The notes under the pieces were generated by a model. It made no database searches and was not told the origin of the DNA. It saw only the letters and a program-made list of their open reading frames with translations. The position numbers and the translations under genes are program-made. From Bacteroidales bacterium (GTDB lineage Bacteria > Bacteroidota > Bacteroidia > Bacteroidales > PWNQ01), in assembly GCA_021740245.1 (NCBI GenBank), contig JAIPAE010000003.1, positions 1 to 55,577 on the forward strand: a stretch of 55,577 nt of DNA. The letters are read 5' to 3'. Shown in pieces: positions 26,532 through 34,579 of this stretch; position 1 is the first letter of the stretch; every line of letters starts with the position of its first letter.

Positions 26532-27563
26532 TTATTCATCTTTTTTATCATTTTCATTTTTTGAAGTCTGATCATCATCCCTGTATGAAGAATCCTCTTC
26601 TTCCGGGTTGGCAATAGAACTTCTCATTTCCGTATCTGCTTGAATATTACGATATTTCTGATAGTCCATAATACCAAGATTTCCCGACCGGAAAGCTTCT
26701 GAAATGGCCTTAGGCACTTCAGCTTCAGCCTCAATAACTTTAGCCCTTGCTTCCTGTGCCTTAGCTTTCATTTCCTGTTCTTCGGCTACAGCCATAGCTC
26801 GTCGTTCTTCCGCTTTGGCCTGCGCAATATTCTTATCAGCATACGCCTGGTCCATTTGCAATTGAGCTCCTATATTCTTTCCTACATCAACATCGGCAAT
26901 ATCAATGGAAAGTATCTCAAAAGCAGTTCCGGAATCGAGTCCTTTTTCAAGAACTACGCGGGAGATGGAATCCGGGTTTTCGAGTACAGCCTTATGACTT
27001 TGAGCTGATCCGATGGACGAAACAACACCCTCACCAACGCGAGCCAGAACCGTTTCTTCACCTGCTCCACCGACAAGTTGCTTAATGTTAGCCCGCACAG
27101 TTACTCTTGCTTTGGCAATTAACTGAATTCCATCTTTGGCGATGGCTGATACTGGTGGTGTATTAATCACTTTTGGGTTAACAGACATTTGCACAGCTTC
27201 CAGTACATCACGGCCGGCCAGATCAATAGCTGCGGCTGTCTGAAAATCAAGCCCCATATTAGCTTTTTCGGCTGATATCAATGCATTAACAACTGATTTT
27301 ACCCGGCCACCTGCCAGGTAATGCGCTTCTAACTGGTCACGAGACAGGTTTAGTCCTGCTTTTGTTGAATTGATCATTGCCGTAACAATTATTCCAGGTG
27401 GTACCTTTCGCCAGCGCATAAGAACGAGCTGTAAAAGTGATATTCTTACGTTGGAAACCAACGCAGAAAACCACAACCCTACTGGGATAAAGTAAAAGAT
27501 GAGCCACAAAAAGAATATTGCAGCTACTCCAATGGCAATTAAAATTCCGATATTATAATCCAT
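26532..27563 (-). CDS. floA: Flotillin-like protein FloA (UPF0365)
   Basis: A 343-residue membrane-raft protein. N-terminal hydrophobic hairpin (about residues 4-45), then a PHB-like domain ([54 protein letters not shown]), and an Ala/Glu/Lys-rich coiled coil ([20 protein letters not shown]), which drives oligomers. The C-terminal 30 residues are acidic, disordered and variable. It lies 11 bases after a short NfeD gene; the nfeD-flotillin pair is widely conserved and implies the two proteins act together in membrane organisation. A terminator follows. Confidence 0.93.
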   Translation of the reverse strand: MDYNIGILIAIGVAAIFFLWLIFYFIPVGLWFSALVSNVRISLLQLVLMRWRKVPPGIIVTAMINSTKAGLNLSRDQLEAHYLAGGRVKSVVNALISAEKANMGLDFQTAAAIDLAGRDVLEAVQMSVNPKVINTPPVSAIAKDGIQLIAKARVTVRANIKQLVGGAGEETVLARVGEGVVSSIGSAQSHKAVLENPDSISRVVLEKGLDSGTAFEILSIDIADVDVGKNIGAQLQMDQAYADKNIAQAKAEERRAMAVAEEQEMKAKAQEARAKVIEAEAEVPKAISEAFRSGNLGIMDYQKYRNIQADTEMRSSIANPEEEDSSYRDDDQTSKNENDKKDE

Positions 27564-27574
27564 AGCATTCGTAT

Positions 27575-28048
27575 TTAATTTATATTATTTGGTTTAACAT
27601 ATATTTTTGTCCCTTCAACTTTGGTGACAATAATTTTGGTTTTTGCATTTATCATCCCTGAACGGGAATGTACTTCGTAATATTTCCCGTTGATCCTTGC
27701 TTTACCACTTGGTGTTAAACGCGATACAGCAATTCCAGCATCACCTTTCTGTACAACATTTTCTTCTAGTGTATTTGCTTTACCGCTAATCGTATAATCC
27801 AGTCCGGCTCGTTTCCAGGTTTTGGAACGAAAAGCCATGATTATGCTGGCCAGCGAACCCACTGCAGCACCGGCTAATGTCCAATGCCCGGCAGTAGCTC
27901 CATGCGTATTATAGGCCATGTAGATTGAAAAAACGATCAATCCAAACCCTGCTATGCCTGCTACGGTCGCACCAGGAATCACCAGTAACTCCAGCAGAAG
28001 CAATAAAATACCTACTAAAATCAAAATTATAATTAGTATCCAGCTCAT
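27575..28048 (-). CDS. Short NfeD-family membrane protein, flotillin partner
   Basis: A 157-residue NfeD without a protease domain (NfeD1a-like). Two to three membrane segments (residues 3-65), a linker ([20 protein letters not shown]), then an OB-fold with [20 protein letters not shown] and [17 protein letters not shown]. It overlaps the M48 peptidase stop by a single base and is followed by floA after 11 bases. The soluble OB-fold is thought to contact the flotillin. It is distinct from the full-length protease-type NfeD at 17587. Confidence 0.9.
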   Translation of the reverse strand: MSWILIIILILVGILLLLLELLVIPGATVAGIAGFGLIVFSIYMAYNTHGATAGHWTLAGAAVGSLASIIMAFRSKTWKRAGLDYTISGKANTLEENVVQKGDAGIAVSRLTPSGKARINGKYYEVHSRSGMINAKTKIIVTKVEGTKIYVKPNNIN

Positions 28049-28851
28049 TATTTTGTATTCGGTTTATAGTATTCTTTTGCTTTAGGCAGAAACTCCTTCA
28101 TTGCTTTGATCCTGTTTTCATCCGAAGGATGTGTCGATATAAATTGAGGTACCGAAGCACCGTTTTTCATATCCTGCATCCGCTTCCAAAACTCTATGGA
28201 TTTTGCCGGATCATAACCGGCCTGGGCCATAAATACCATTCCAAGCTTATCGGCTTCATATTCATGTTTCCTGGAATAAGCCAAAGTACCTAGTTGAGTA
28301 CCAATACCATAAGCTGCCCTGAAAATATTTTTCGTTTTCTCAGGTTCTTCTTTCATTGCTACTTCCAGAGACATCCCTCCTAACATCACCAATAATTGCT
28401 GACTCATCCTTTCGTTACCGTGCTTGGCAACGGCATGTGCTATTTCATGTCCCAAAACTGTTGCCATCCCATATTTATCTTTTGTAACAGGTATTATGCC
28501 CGTATAAACAGCAATCTTGCCACCTGGCATACACCAGGCATTCACTACATCATCTTTTATCACATTATACTCCCACTCGAAACCTTTTATCCGGTTTGTC
28601 TTCCCCTTTTTTTTCAAATACGATTCCACCGCATTGGAAATATCAGTTCCAATTTTGCTCACGAACTGAGAATGTTGATTCCGATCAGACAATACAGTGC
28701 TTTCCTTTAGTATCCCTTGATAATTTGTCAGGCTCATGCTAAGCATAATATTACCCGGGAGTAAATTCATCTGCTTCCTTCCGCTAATCGGAACTTTTGC
28801 ACATGATGAAAACAGTGTAACCACAACTAATACTAATAATGACTTTTTCAT
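28048..28851 (-). CDS. M48 family metallopeptidase, predicted lipoprotein (BepA/LoiP/YcaL type)
   Basis: A 267-residue zinc peptidase. A lipoprotein signal ends LFSSC (Cys17). The HEIAHAVAKHGNERM motif gives the HExxH zinc ligands and EYEADKLGMVFMAQAGYDP gives the third Glu; ISTHPSDENRIKAM is the conserved C-terminal M48 motif. This matches periplasmic outer-membrane quality-control proteases of the LoiP/YcaL/BepA group. It lies between clpS and nfeD-floA, so the run joins cytoplasmic and envelope quality control. Lipid-anchored in the periplasm is the likely location. Confidence 0.92.
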   Translation of the reverse strand: MKKSLLVLVVVTLFSSCAKVPISGRKQMNLLPGNIMLSMSLTNYQGILKESTVLSDRNQHSQFVSKIGTDISNAVESYLKKKGKTNRIKGFEWEYNVIKDDVVNAWCMPGGKIAVYTGIIPVTKDKYGMATVLGHEIAHAVAKHGNERMSQQLLVMLGGMSLEVAMKEEPEKTKNIFRAAYGIGTQLGTLAYSRKHEYEADKLGMVFMAQAGYDPAKSIEFWKRMQDMKNGASVPQFISTHPSDENRIKAMKEFLPKAKEYYKPNTK

Positions 28852-28879
28852 AATGTTTTTTTAATCAATTGTGATTTAA

Positions 28880-29152
28880 TTATTTAATGGATACTGTCAA
28901 CATCTTATGCATCATAATATCATAACGTGGCTTCAGATCATCATAAGCTCCCCTTTTAACTGAACATTTACCTTTAAAGTGCACAATATAGGCACACTGT
29001 TCAGCCTGTTCAGGTTCATGATCACACACATCCATTAATGTTTTAATAACAAAGTCAAAAGTATTAAAGTCATCATTATGCAGAATCAATTGACGCTCTT
29101 TATTTTCTATGCCAATTTCTTCAGTTGATACTTTTTCCTTTTCTTTTGTCAT
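28880..29152 (-). CDS. clpS: ATP-dependent Clp protease adaptor ClpS
   Basis: A 90-residue adaptor that delivers N-degron proteins to ClpAP/ClpCP. The core is recognisable: RQLILHNDDFNTFDFVIKTL (with the Asn-Asp-Asp substrate pocket), EPEQAEQCAYIVHFKGKCSV, and a C-terminal GAYDDLKPRYDIM. The N-terminal 20 residues are polar and flexible as in the family. It is the first gene of clpS-M48-nfeD-floA (28-, minus 1- and 11-base junctions) and has a canonical promoter just upstream. Confidence 0.92.
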   Translation of the reverse strand: MTKEKEKVSTEEIGIENKERQLILHNDDFNTFDFVIKTLMDVCDHEPEQAEQCAYIVHFKGKCSVKRGAYDDLKPRYDIMMHKMLTVSIK

Positions 29153-29171
29153 AATTGTTTCATTATTTTTA

Positions 29172-29202
29172 CAAATATAAATGAAAACTACCAGTAAGCA
29201 AA
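29172..29202 (-). promoter_or_regulatory. Canonical Bacteroidota promoter for clpS
   Basis: On the minus strand TTTG (29199-29202), a 19-base spacer and TATATTTG (29172-29179) match the consensus exactly. Predicted start of transcription is about 15 bases before the clpS ATG at 29152. It would drive clpS and the M48-nfeD-floA genes. Confidence 0.65.
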
Positions 29203-29219
29203 GTCAAAAATAAACTCAT

Positions 29220-30104
29220 TTAATATTTCGTAATATATTTTAATTTTTCCATAATAGTTACTGCCTGTCTGGCTTCTTTCACATCATGCACACGCAAGAT
29301 GTCAACTCCTCGTTCTAATGCCAGAACATTAAGAATTGTAGTTCCGTTTAATGCTTCCTCAGGTTTGATCCCAAGTAATTTATTAATCATTGATTTTCGG
29401 GAAACTCCTACCAAAACAGGAAGTTCAAACATATTAAAGTATTCCAGTTCATTAAGCAACTGGTAATTATGATCCAGGTTCTTTCCAAATCCAAACCCCG
29501 GATCAAGGATAATATCATTAATTCCCATTGTTTTCATTTTTTCAATTTGCCGGGCAAAAAACATTCCGATATCTTTAACCACATCCCGGTATTCAGGATT
29601 TTTTTGCATAGTTTCAGGAGTTCCCTGCATATGCATCATGATATAAGGAACCTGCAAATCGGCAATTGTGGAAATCATTTCAGCATCCTGCATCCCACCG
29701 GAAATATCATTGATAATATCTGCACCGGCGTGTACAACTTCTCTGGTCACTTGAGACCGGAAAGTATCAACAGATAACACAGCCTCAGGAAATTCTTTTC
29801 TTAATATTTTCAGAGCAGGCAAAAGTCTTTTTAATTCCTCATCCTTGCTAATGAAAGCAGCTCCCGGACGCGTAGACATACCACCGATATCAATTATATC
29901 AGCGCCTTGCAAAAACATAGTATTTACCCGCTGAATCACATCTTCCTCCAAGGTATATCGGCCTCCGTCATAAAATGAATCCGGGGTGAGATTTAGAATT
30001 CCCATTACAAGAGGCCGGGAAAATTCTATTAACTTCCCGCCACAATTAATACTTCGTGGAGGTCGGAAAAAAGTATCTTGTTGCTTTGTGCTTGTTCGAT
30101 TCAA
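29220..30104 (-). CDS. folP: Dihydropteroate synthase
   Basis: A 294-residue TIM-barrel enzyme that joins p-aminobenzoate to dihydropterin diphosphate in folate synthesis, the target of sulfonamides. Seen: VMGILNLTPDSFYDGGRY, ADIIDIGGMSTRPGA, SVDTFRSQVTREVV, IINDISGGMQD, MMHMQGTPETMQ, and DPGFGFGKNLDHNYQLL, with VGVSRKSMI near the end. Length is normal; about 20 extra N-terminal residues are polar. It is transcribed divergently from the DUF1599 gene across 66 bases. In many Bacteroidota I recall folP beside cdaA; here cdaA is about 10 kb away. Confidence 0.96.
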   Translation of the reverse strand: MNRTSTKQQDTFFRPPRSINCGGKLIEFSRPLVMGILNLTPDSFYDGGRYTLEEDVIQRVNTMFLQGADIIDIGGMSTRPGAAFISKDEELKRLLPALKILRKEFPEAVLSVDTFRSQVTREVVHAGADIINDISGGMQDAEMISTIADLQVPYIMMHMQGTPETMQKNPEYRDVVKDIGMFFARQIEKMKTMGINDIILDPGFGFGKNLDHNYQLLNELEYFNMFELPVLVGVSRKSMINKLLGIKPEEALNGTTILNVLALERGVDILRVHDVKEARQAVTIMEKLKYITKY

Positions 30105-30170
30105 TTTTTTATAATTTTGGGTGCTGTTTCGAATTCAGAAATAATTTTTGACTTGTAAAACAAGCTTCGA

Positions 30171-30719
30171 ATGTACAACAAAACATCAAATCAATACGAT
30201 AAAATCATAGAAAAATGTAAACATATTTTTCTTACAAAGATGGAAGATTACGGCAGTGCATGGCGTGTTTTAAGACCTTCCAGCTTAACCGACCAGATTT
30301 ATATTAAAGCTGAGCGCATTAAAAGTTTTGAAGAAAAAGGCATTCAAAAGATAGACGAGGAAATTGACGGAGAGTACATTGGCATTATCAATTATTCGGT
30401 TATGGCTCTGATCCAGTTAGAACTTGGTACAGCAGATAACGACAACGATATTTCAAAAGCGGATGCTGAAGAACTTTTTACCAAACACTTTAAGGCTTCC
30501 AAAGCTTTAATGGAAAATAAAAACCATGATTACAGTGAAGCCTGGCGGAATATGCGCCGGGAATCACTTACTGACATTATCCTGATGAAGCTTTTACGGG
30601 TCAAACAAATAGAAGACAATGCCGGAGAAACAAAAATATCCGAAGGTGTTGATGCTAATTACCGTGATATTATTAATTATGCAGTATTTGCTTTAATAAA
30701 ATTAGAGGAAAACAAATAA
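30171..30719 (+). CDS. Internally duplicated DUF1599 protein
   Basis: A 182-residue protein made of two copies of the DUF1599 (nucleotide-modification-associated domain 1) module, about residues 1-85 and 98-180. The copies align clearly: KMEDYGSAWRVLRPSSLTDQI with ENKNHDYSEAWRNMRRESLTD, and GEYIGIINYSVMALIQLE with ANYRDIINYAVFALIKLE. Phage homologues sit in base-modification loci, but the cellular role of the duplicated form is not known to me. A possible TAATTTTG -7 element lies at 30112-30119. First gene of a long plus-strand run; 13 bases before the DoxX-like gene. Confidence 0.85.
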   Translation: MYNKTSNQYDKIIEKCKHIFLTKMEDYGSAWRVLRPSSLTDQIYIKAERIKSFEEKGIQKIDEEIDGEYIGIINYSVMALIQLELGTADNDNDISKADAEELFTKHFKASKALMENKNHDYSEAWRNMRRESLTDIILMKLLRVKQIEDNAGETKISEGVDANYRDIINYAVFALIKLEENK

Positions 30720-30732
30720 ACTGTTAACCATT

Positions 30733-31833
30733 ATGAAAATAGTGCGCAATCTTAGCCGGATACTTTTGGGTTTGGTTTTTATGTTTTCAGGATTTGTAAA
30801 AGGGATTGACCCCTGGGGGTTTACCTACAAATTAATCGATTATTTTGAAGCCTTTCATCTGGAGTGGCTTGAAACCATTGCTATTTTCCTATCAGTGTTT
30901 GTAAGTGCACTGGAGTTTGTTATAGGTTTCCTGTTGTTATTAAATGCCCGCCCAAAGCTGGCAGCTTGGGGAAACCTGCTGTTTATGGCCATTTTTACAC
31001 CGCTGACGTTATATCTGGCTATTGAGAACCCGGTTAGCGATTGTGGCTGTTTTGGCGATGCCATAATCCTTTCAAATTGGGAAACATTCTATAAAAATTT
31101 GATATTGTTTGCATTATCCATCCTTGTTTTTGTAGAACGTAAAAAATTCAGGCCTGCGTGGAAACCTTTGCAACAGACAATCATCATTTTTATAGGTTTC
31201 TTCATTATGTTTGGCTTCTCATGGTATTCTTATCAACATTTGCCCATGATCGACTTCCGCGCCTGGAAAGTGGGCAGCGATATGACACAAAAACCACCAA
31301 AACCTGATGTTTACCTTAAATATAAAAATACTAAAACTGGTGAAACCAAAGAATGGTTAACGCAGGATTTACCATACGACAAACCTGGGTTCAACGATCA
31401 ATGGGAATTCGTTAACCAGCGTGTTGTAGAACCGGATATGCCCGATAATACATTACGATTGGAAAACAGGGATGGAATTAATGTGAGTGAAAAAGTGTTG
31501 GATGTTGAAGGATTTAACTTTATTATGGTCGCTTATGACCTGGAAAAAGCAGATGCTGAAAGCATGGTGAAAATGGATAATTTCTATAATCAGTGTCAAC
31601 AAGACAGCATCGCCTTCCAGGTAATAACGGGTTCACTATTCAATACAATTGCAAGTTATAAAAAAGCAAATAATCTGAATTATCCATTTTATCTGGCTGA
31701 TGATATTGCCTTAAAAACGGTAATTCGTTCAAACCCGGGATTGTTATTGTTGAAAGACGGTGTTATTAAGGAAAAATGGCATTATAATGACTTTCCGGAA
31801 TACTCACAGTTCCGTAAAGAATATTTGAAATAA
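30733..31833 (+). CDS. DoxX/MauE-like membrane protein with C-terminal thioredoxin-like region (BT_3928 family)
   Basis: A 366-residue protein. Residues 1-175 hold a DoxX/MauE-type four-helix membrane domain (RILLGLVFMFSGFVKGIDPW; LEFVIGFLLLLNARPKLAAW) with the Cys-rich loop SDCGCFGDAI, which in MauE-like proteins is linked to disulfide chemistry. A further membrane segment is near residues 145-165. The C-terminal 190 residues resemble a degenerate thioredoxin fold (FNFIMVAYDLEKAD, YPFYLADDIALKTVIRSNPG) without a CxxC. It is known as a conserved Bacteroidota protein; a role in envelope redox or membrane homeostasis is a guess. It lies 6 bases before a permease gene. Confidence 0.82.
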   Translation: MKIVRNLSRILLGLVFMFSGFVKGIDPWGFTYKLIDYFEAFHLEWLETIAIFLSVFVSALEFVIGFLLLLNARPKLAAWGNLLFMAIFTPLTLYLAIENPVSDCGCFGDAIILSNWETFYKNLILFALSILVFVERKKFRPAWKPLQQTIIIFIGFFIMFGFSWYSYQHLPMIDFRAWKVGSDMTQKPPKPDVYLKYKNTKTGETKEWLTQDLPYDKPGFNDQWEFVNQRVVEPDMPDNTLRLENRDGINVSEKVLDVEGFNFIMVAYDLEKADAESMVKMDNFYNQCQQDSIAFQVITGSLFNTIASYKKANNLNYPFYLADDIALKTVIRSNPGLLLLKDGVIKEKWHYNDFPEYSQFRKEYLK

Positions 31834-31839
31834 AACAAC

Positions 31840-32922
31840 ATGGCACGCTTTATACTTCGGCGTTTGGGTTATGGTCTTCTGGTTTTAGCCGGAGTAGTAA
31901 CCATCGTTTTCTTTTTGTTCAATATTTTGCCGGGTGATCCGGCCAGGATGATGCTGGGACAGCGTGCTGATGTAGCTTCTGTTGAGACAATACGGAAAGA
32001 CCTGGGACTCGATCAGCCACTGTCCAGGCAATATTTAAAGTATGTTAATGATTTATCGCCTTTATCTTACCATAACAAAAATCAGGAATCACATTATTTC
32101 TTTTTGGATAAACACAAATACGGGAAAACCATAACATTGTTAAAACCTGGTAAAGATGGTGTCTTGGTATTGAAAAAACCGTATCTGCGTCGCTCCTATC
32201 AAAGCAAACGAAAAGTAAATCATATCCTCTCCCAGGCTTTTGTTAAAACAGCAGTGCTGGCTGTTACAGCCATGACCTTTGCTGTTATTTTCGGACTGAT
32301 CATTGGTGTGATCAGTGCTCTGAAAAAAGACGGATTGTTCGATAAATCGTCATTGGTACTTTCAGTTCTTGGCATGTCCATACCATCGTTTTTTGCAGCA
32401 ATCCTGATCGGTTGGTTTTTTGCATTTATACTTGGCGAATACACTGGTTTGAACATGATCGGCAGCATGTATACGGTCGATAATTTTGGCCGTGGAAAAT
32501 ATCTTGACCTTCAAAATCTCATACTTCCGGCACTTACGCTTGGAATACGGCCACTTGCCATTGTGACAGAACTAACACGAAGTTCCATGCTTGATGTTTT
32601 ATCGCAGGATTATATAAAAACAGCCAAAGCCAAAGGTCTCAGACAAAACAAAATCATCATGCGACATGCATTAAAAAATGCTTTGAATCCTGTTATTACA
32701 GCTACATCCGGTTGGTTTGCCTCTTTGCTGGCAGGGGCTGTTTTTGTGGAATATATTTTCGACTGGAAAGGGCTGGGTGTTGTCATTGTAAAAGCACTGG
32801 AACAATATGACTTTCCTGTAATTATGGGAGCTGTCCTGTTTATATCCGTTATTCTGATCATAATAAACATCCTGATAGATATTATTTATAGTTTGCTGGA
32901 TCCTCGTGTCCTCATCGCATAA
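31840..32922 (+). CDS. ABC transporter permease, DppB/OppB type (orphan)
   Basis: A 360-residue inner-membrane permease with about six helices. MARFILRRLGYGLLVLAGVV and NILPGDPARMMLGQRA are typical DppB starts, and the EAA loop QDYIKTAKAKGLRQNKIIMRHALKNA contacts the ATPase. It has an insertion of roughly 60 residues between helix 1 and helix 2 (about 62-125), rich in Tyr, Lys and Ser and probably periplasmic, explaining the extra length over about 310. No DppC, ATPase or binding protein gene is nearby, so partners must be elsewhere. The substrate (dipeptide, oligopeptide or nickel) cannot be told. Confidence 0.88.
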   Translation: MARFILRRLGYGLLVLAGVVTIVFFLFNILPGDPARMMLGQRADVASVETIRKDLGLDQPLSRQYLKYVNDLSPLSYHNKNQESHYFFLDKHKYGKTITLLKPGKDGVLVLKKPYLRRSYQSKRKVNHILSQAFVKTAVLAVTAMTFAVIFGLIIGVISALKKDGLFDKSSLVLSVLGMSIPSFFAAILIGWFFAFILGEYTGLNMIGSMYTVDNFGRGKYLDLQNLILPALTLGIRPLAIVTELTRSSMLDVLSQDYIKTAKAKGLRQNKIIMRHALKNALNPVITATSGWFASLLAGAVFVEYIFDWKGLGVVIVKALEQYDFPVIMGAVLFISVILIIINILIDIIYSLLDPRVLIA

Positions 32923-32955
32923 TTTTTTGTAAATTTGAAGAAAATCAAATGAACT

Positions 32956-33723
32956 ATGAGAACAAAAATTGTTGCTGGAAACTGGAAAATGAATATGCTT
33001 CAGCATGAAGCGATTTCCCTGATTAGTGATATAAAAAAAGAGCTAAAAAACAGAGGCCCTAATGCCAAAAACACTTCAATGATCATCATGCCACCCTTTA
33101 CCTGGATACCAGCGGCTGTGGAGATGACATCCGCTGAACCGGCTATCAGCATTGGTGCTCAGAACTGTTATCACGAACCCAATGGAGCTTTCACCGGAGA
33201 AGTTTCACCGGAAATGATCCAATCCACAGGAGCAGAATACGCCATTTTAGGTCACTCCGAACGCAGACAATACTTTAAAGAATCTCATGAGCTATTGAAA
33301 AAGAAAGTAAACGCTGTGATAAATGCTGAGCTTTATCCCGTTTTTTGCTGTGGAGAGCCTCTGGAAGTAAGAGAAGAAAACAAACAGGAAACCCTGATTA
33401 AACAGCAACTGAAAGAAAGCCTCTTTCATCTGGATGAACAAGACTTCAGCAAAGTAATCATAGCTTACGAACCCGTTTGGGCTATCGGAACCGGAAAAAC
33501 CGCAAGTCCGGAGCAAGCTCAGAGTATGCATCAGTTTATACGGCAACTAATTCATGATAACTACAACGATAAACTGGCTGAGAATACAACAATACTCTAC
33601 GGAGGAAGCTGTAAACCGGATAATGCCAGGGAACTATTTTCCAAACCGGATGTTGATGGCGGACTTATAGGAGGTGCTTCCCTGAAAGCCAAAGACTTTA
33701 TTGATATATTTTTTAGCTTTTAA
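32956..33723 (+). CDS. tpiA: Triosephosphate isomerase
   Basis: A 255-residue TIM-barrel glycolytic enzyme. Catalytic residues are visible: Asn and Lys in VAGNWKMN, His in YAILGHSERRQYF, and Glu in VIIAYEPVWAIGTGKTASPEQ. The phosphate loop ends ILYGGSCKPDNA and DGGLIGGASLKA. Length is normal. A TAAATTTG -7-like element (32930-32937) suggests an internal promoter in addition to read-through from the permease. Followed 13 bases later by prmA. Confidence 0.98.
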   Translation: MRTKIVAGNWKMNMLQHEAISLISDIKKELKNRGPNAKNTSMIIMPPFTWIPAAVEMTSAEPAISIGAQNCYHEPNGAFTGEVSPEMIQSTGAEYAILGHSERRQYFKESHELLKKKVNAVINAELYPVFCCGEPLEVREENKQETLIKQQLKESLFHLDEQDFSKVIIAYEPVWAIGTGKTASPEQAQSMHQFIRQLIHDNYNDKLAENTTILYGGSCKPDNARELFSKPDVDGGLIGGASLKAKDFIDIFFSF

Positions 33724-33736
33724 CACGTTAAAGCAA

Positions 33737-34567
33737 ATGGAATTTTTAGAAATCAATTTTTTACTTAATCCGGATTCATCCGAAAACCGGGAGATACTAA
33801 TATCAGAACTGGATGACCTGGGTTTTGATTCATATTGGGAAGAAGATGATGTATTCAGGGCCTATATTATGCCAGTGAATTTCACTGCTGAAAAACTTGA
33901 TGAACTCAAGAATAGAAACGAAGAGCTTTTTTATTTTAATTATACCATCCAAAACCTCCAGGAAAGAAACTGGAATGAACTATGGGAACGGAATTTTGAA
34001 CCGGTTCAAATCAATGATCAATGTGCTGTTCGGGCTCCGTTTCATAAACCATTCCCAAAAACTCCTTATGAGATTATCATAGAACCCAAAATGGCATTTG
34101 GAACAGCCCATCATGAAACTACTTCCATGATCCTGGATATGATGACCGATATGGACATGGACAGGCTTTCTATACTCGATATGGGATCCGGAACAGGAGT
34201 GCTGTCAATTATGGCTAAATTAAAAAATGCTGAAAAGGTAATTGCTGTGGATAATGACGATTGGGCATGTAAAAATACTGCCGAAAATATTATCATAAAC
34301 AAACAGGATATCCAAATTCGAAAAGGTGACATTGATGCCGTGCATGGTGAGACGTTTGACATTATCCTGGCCAATATCAACCGCAATATTCTTTTGCGAC
34401 ACATGCCCGGATATGCCAAAATGCTTAAAAAAAACGGACAAATTATATTTAGTGGCTTTTACACGGAAGATTTGGAAAGCATAAAGGGAAAAGCTGCAAA
34501 ATATGGTTTAAAACTTGTAAATATTGAAACTAAAAACAATTGGATTGCCGCATTATTCGTTGCATAA
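33737..34567 (+). CDS. prmA: Ribosomal protein L11 methyltransferase
   Basis: A 276-residue SAM-dependent enzyme that trimethylates ribosomal protein L11. The N-terminal substrate domain (about 1-75) begins MEFLEINFLLNPDSSENREI. The catalytic domain shows AFGTAHHETTSMILDMM, motif I ILDMGSGTGVLSIMAKL, and DIILANINRNILLRHM. I chose the ATG at 33737; a longer reading from 33701 runs back into tpiA. tpiA-prmA adjacency is common in Bacteroidota. It is the gene just before the 1522-residue unknown, 12 bases away. Confidence 0.95.
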   Translation: MEFLEINFLLNPDSSENREILISELDDLGFDSYWEEDDVFRAYIMPVNFTAEKLDELKNRNEELFYFNYTIQNLQERNWNELWERNFEPVQINDQCAVRAPFHKPFPKTPYEIIIEPKMAFGTAHHETTSMILDMMTDMDMDRLSILDMGSGTGVLSIMAKLKNAEKVIAVDNDDWACKNTAENIIINKQDIQIRKGDIDAVHGETFDIILANINRNILLRHMPGYAKMLKKNGQIIFSGFYTEDLESIKGKAAKYGLKLVNIETKNNWIAALFVA

Positions 34568-34579
34568 AAAAACAACTTC

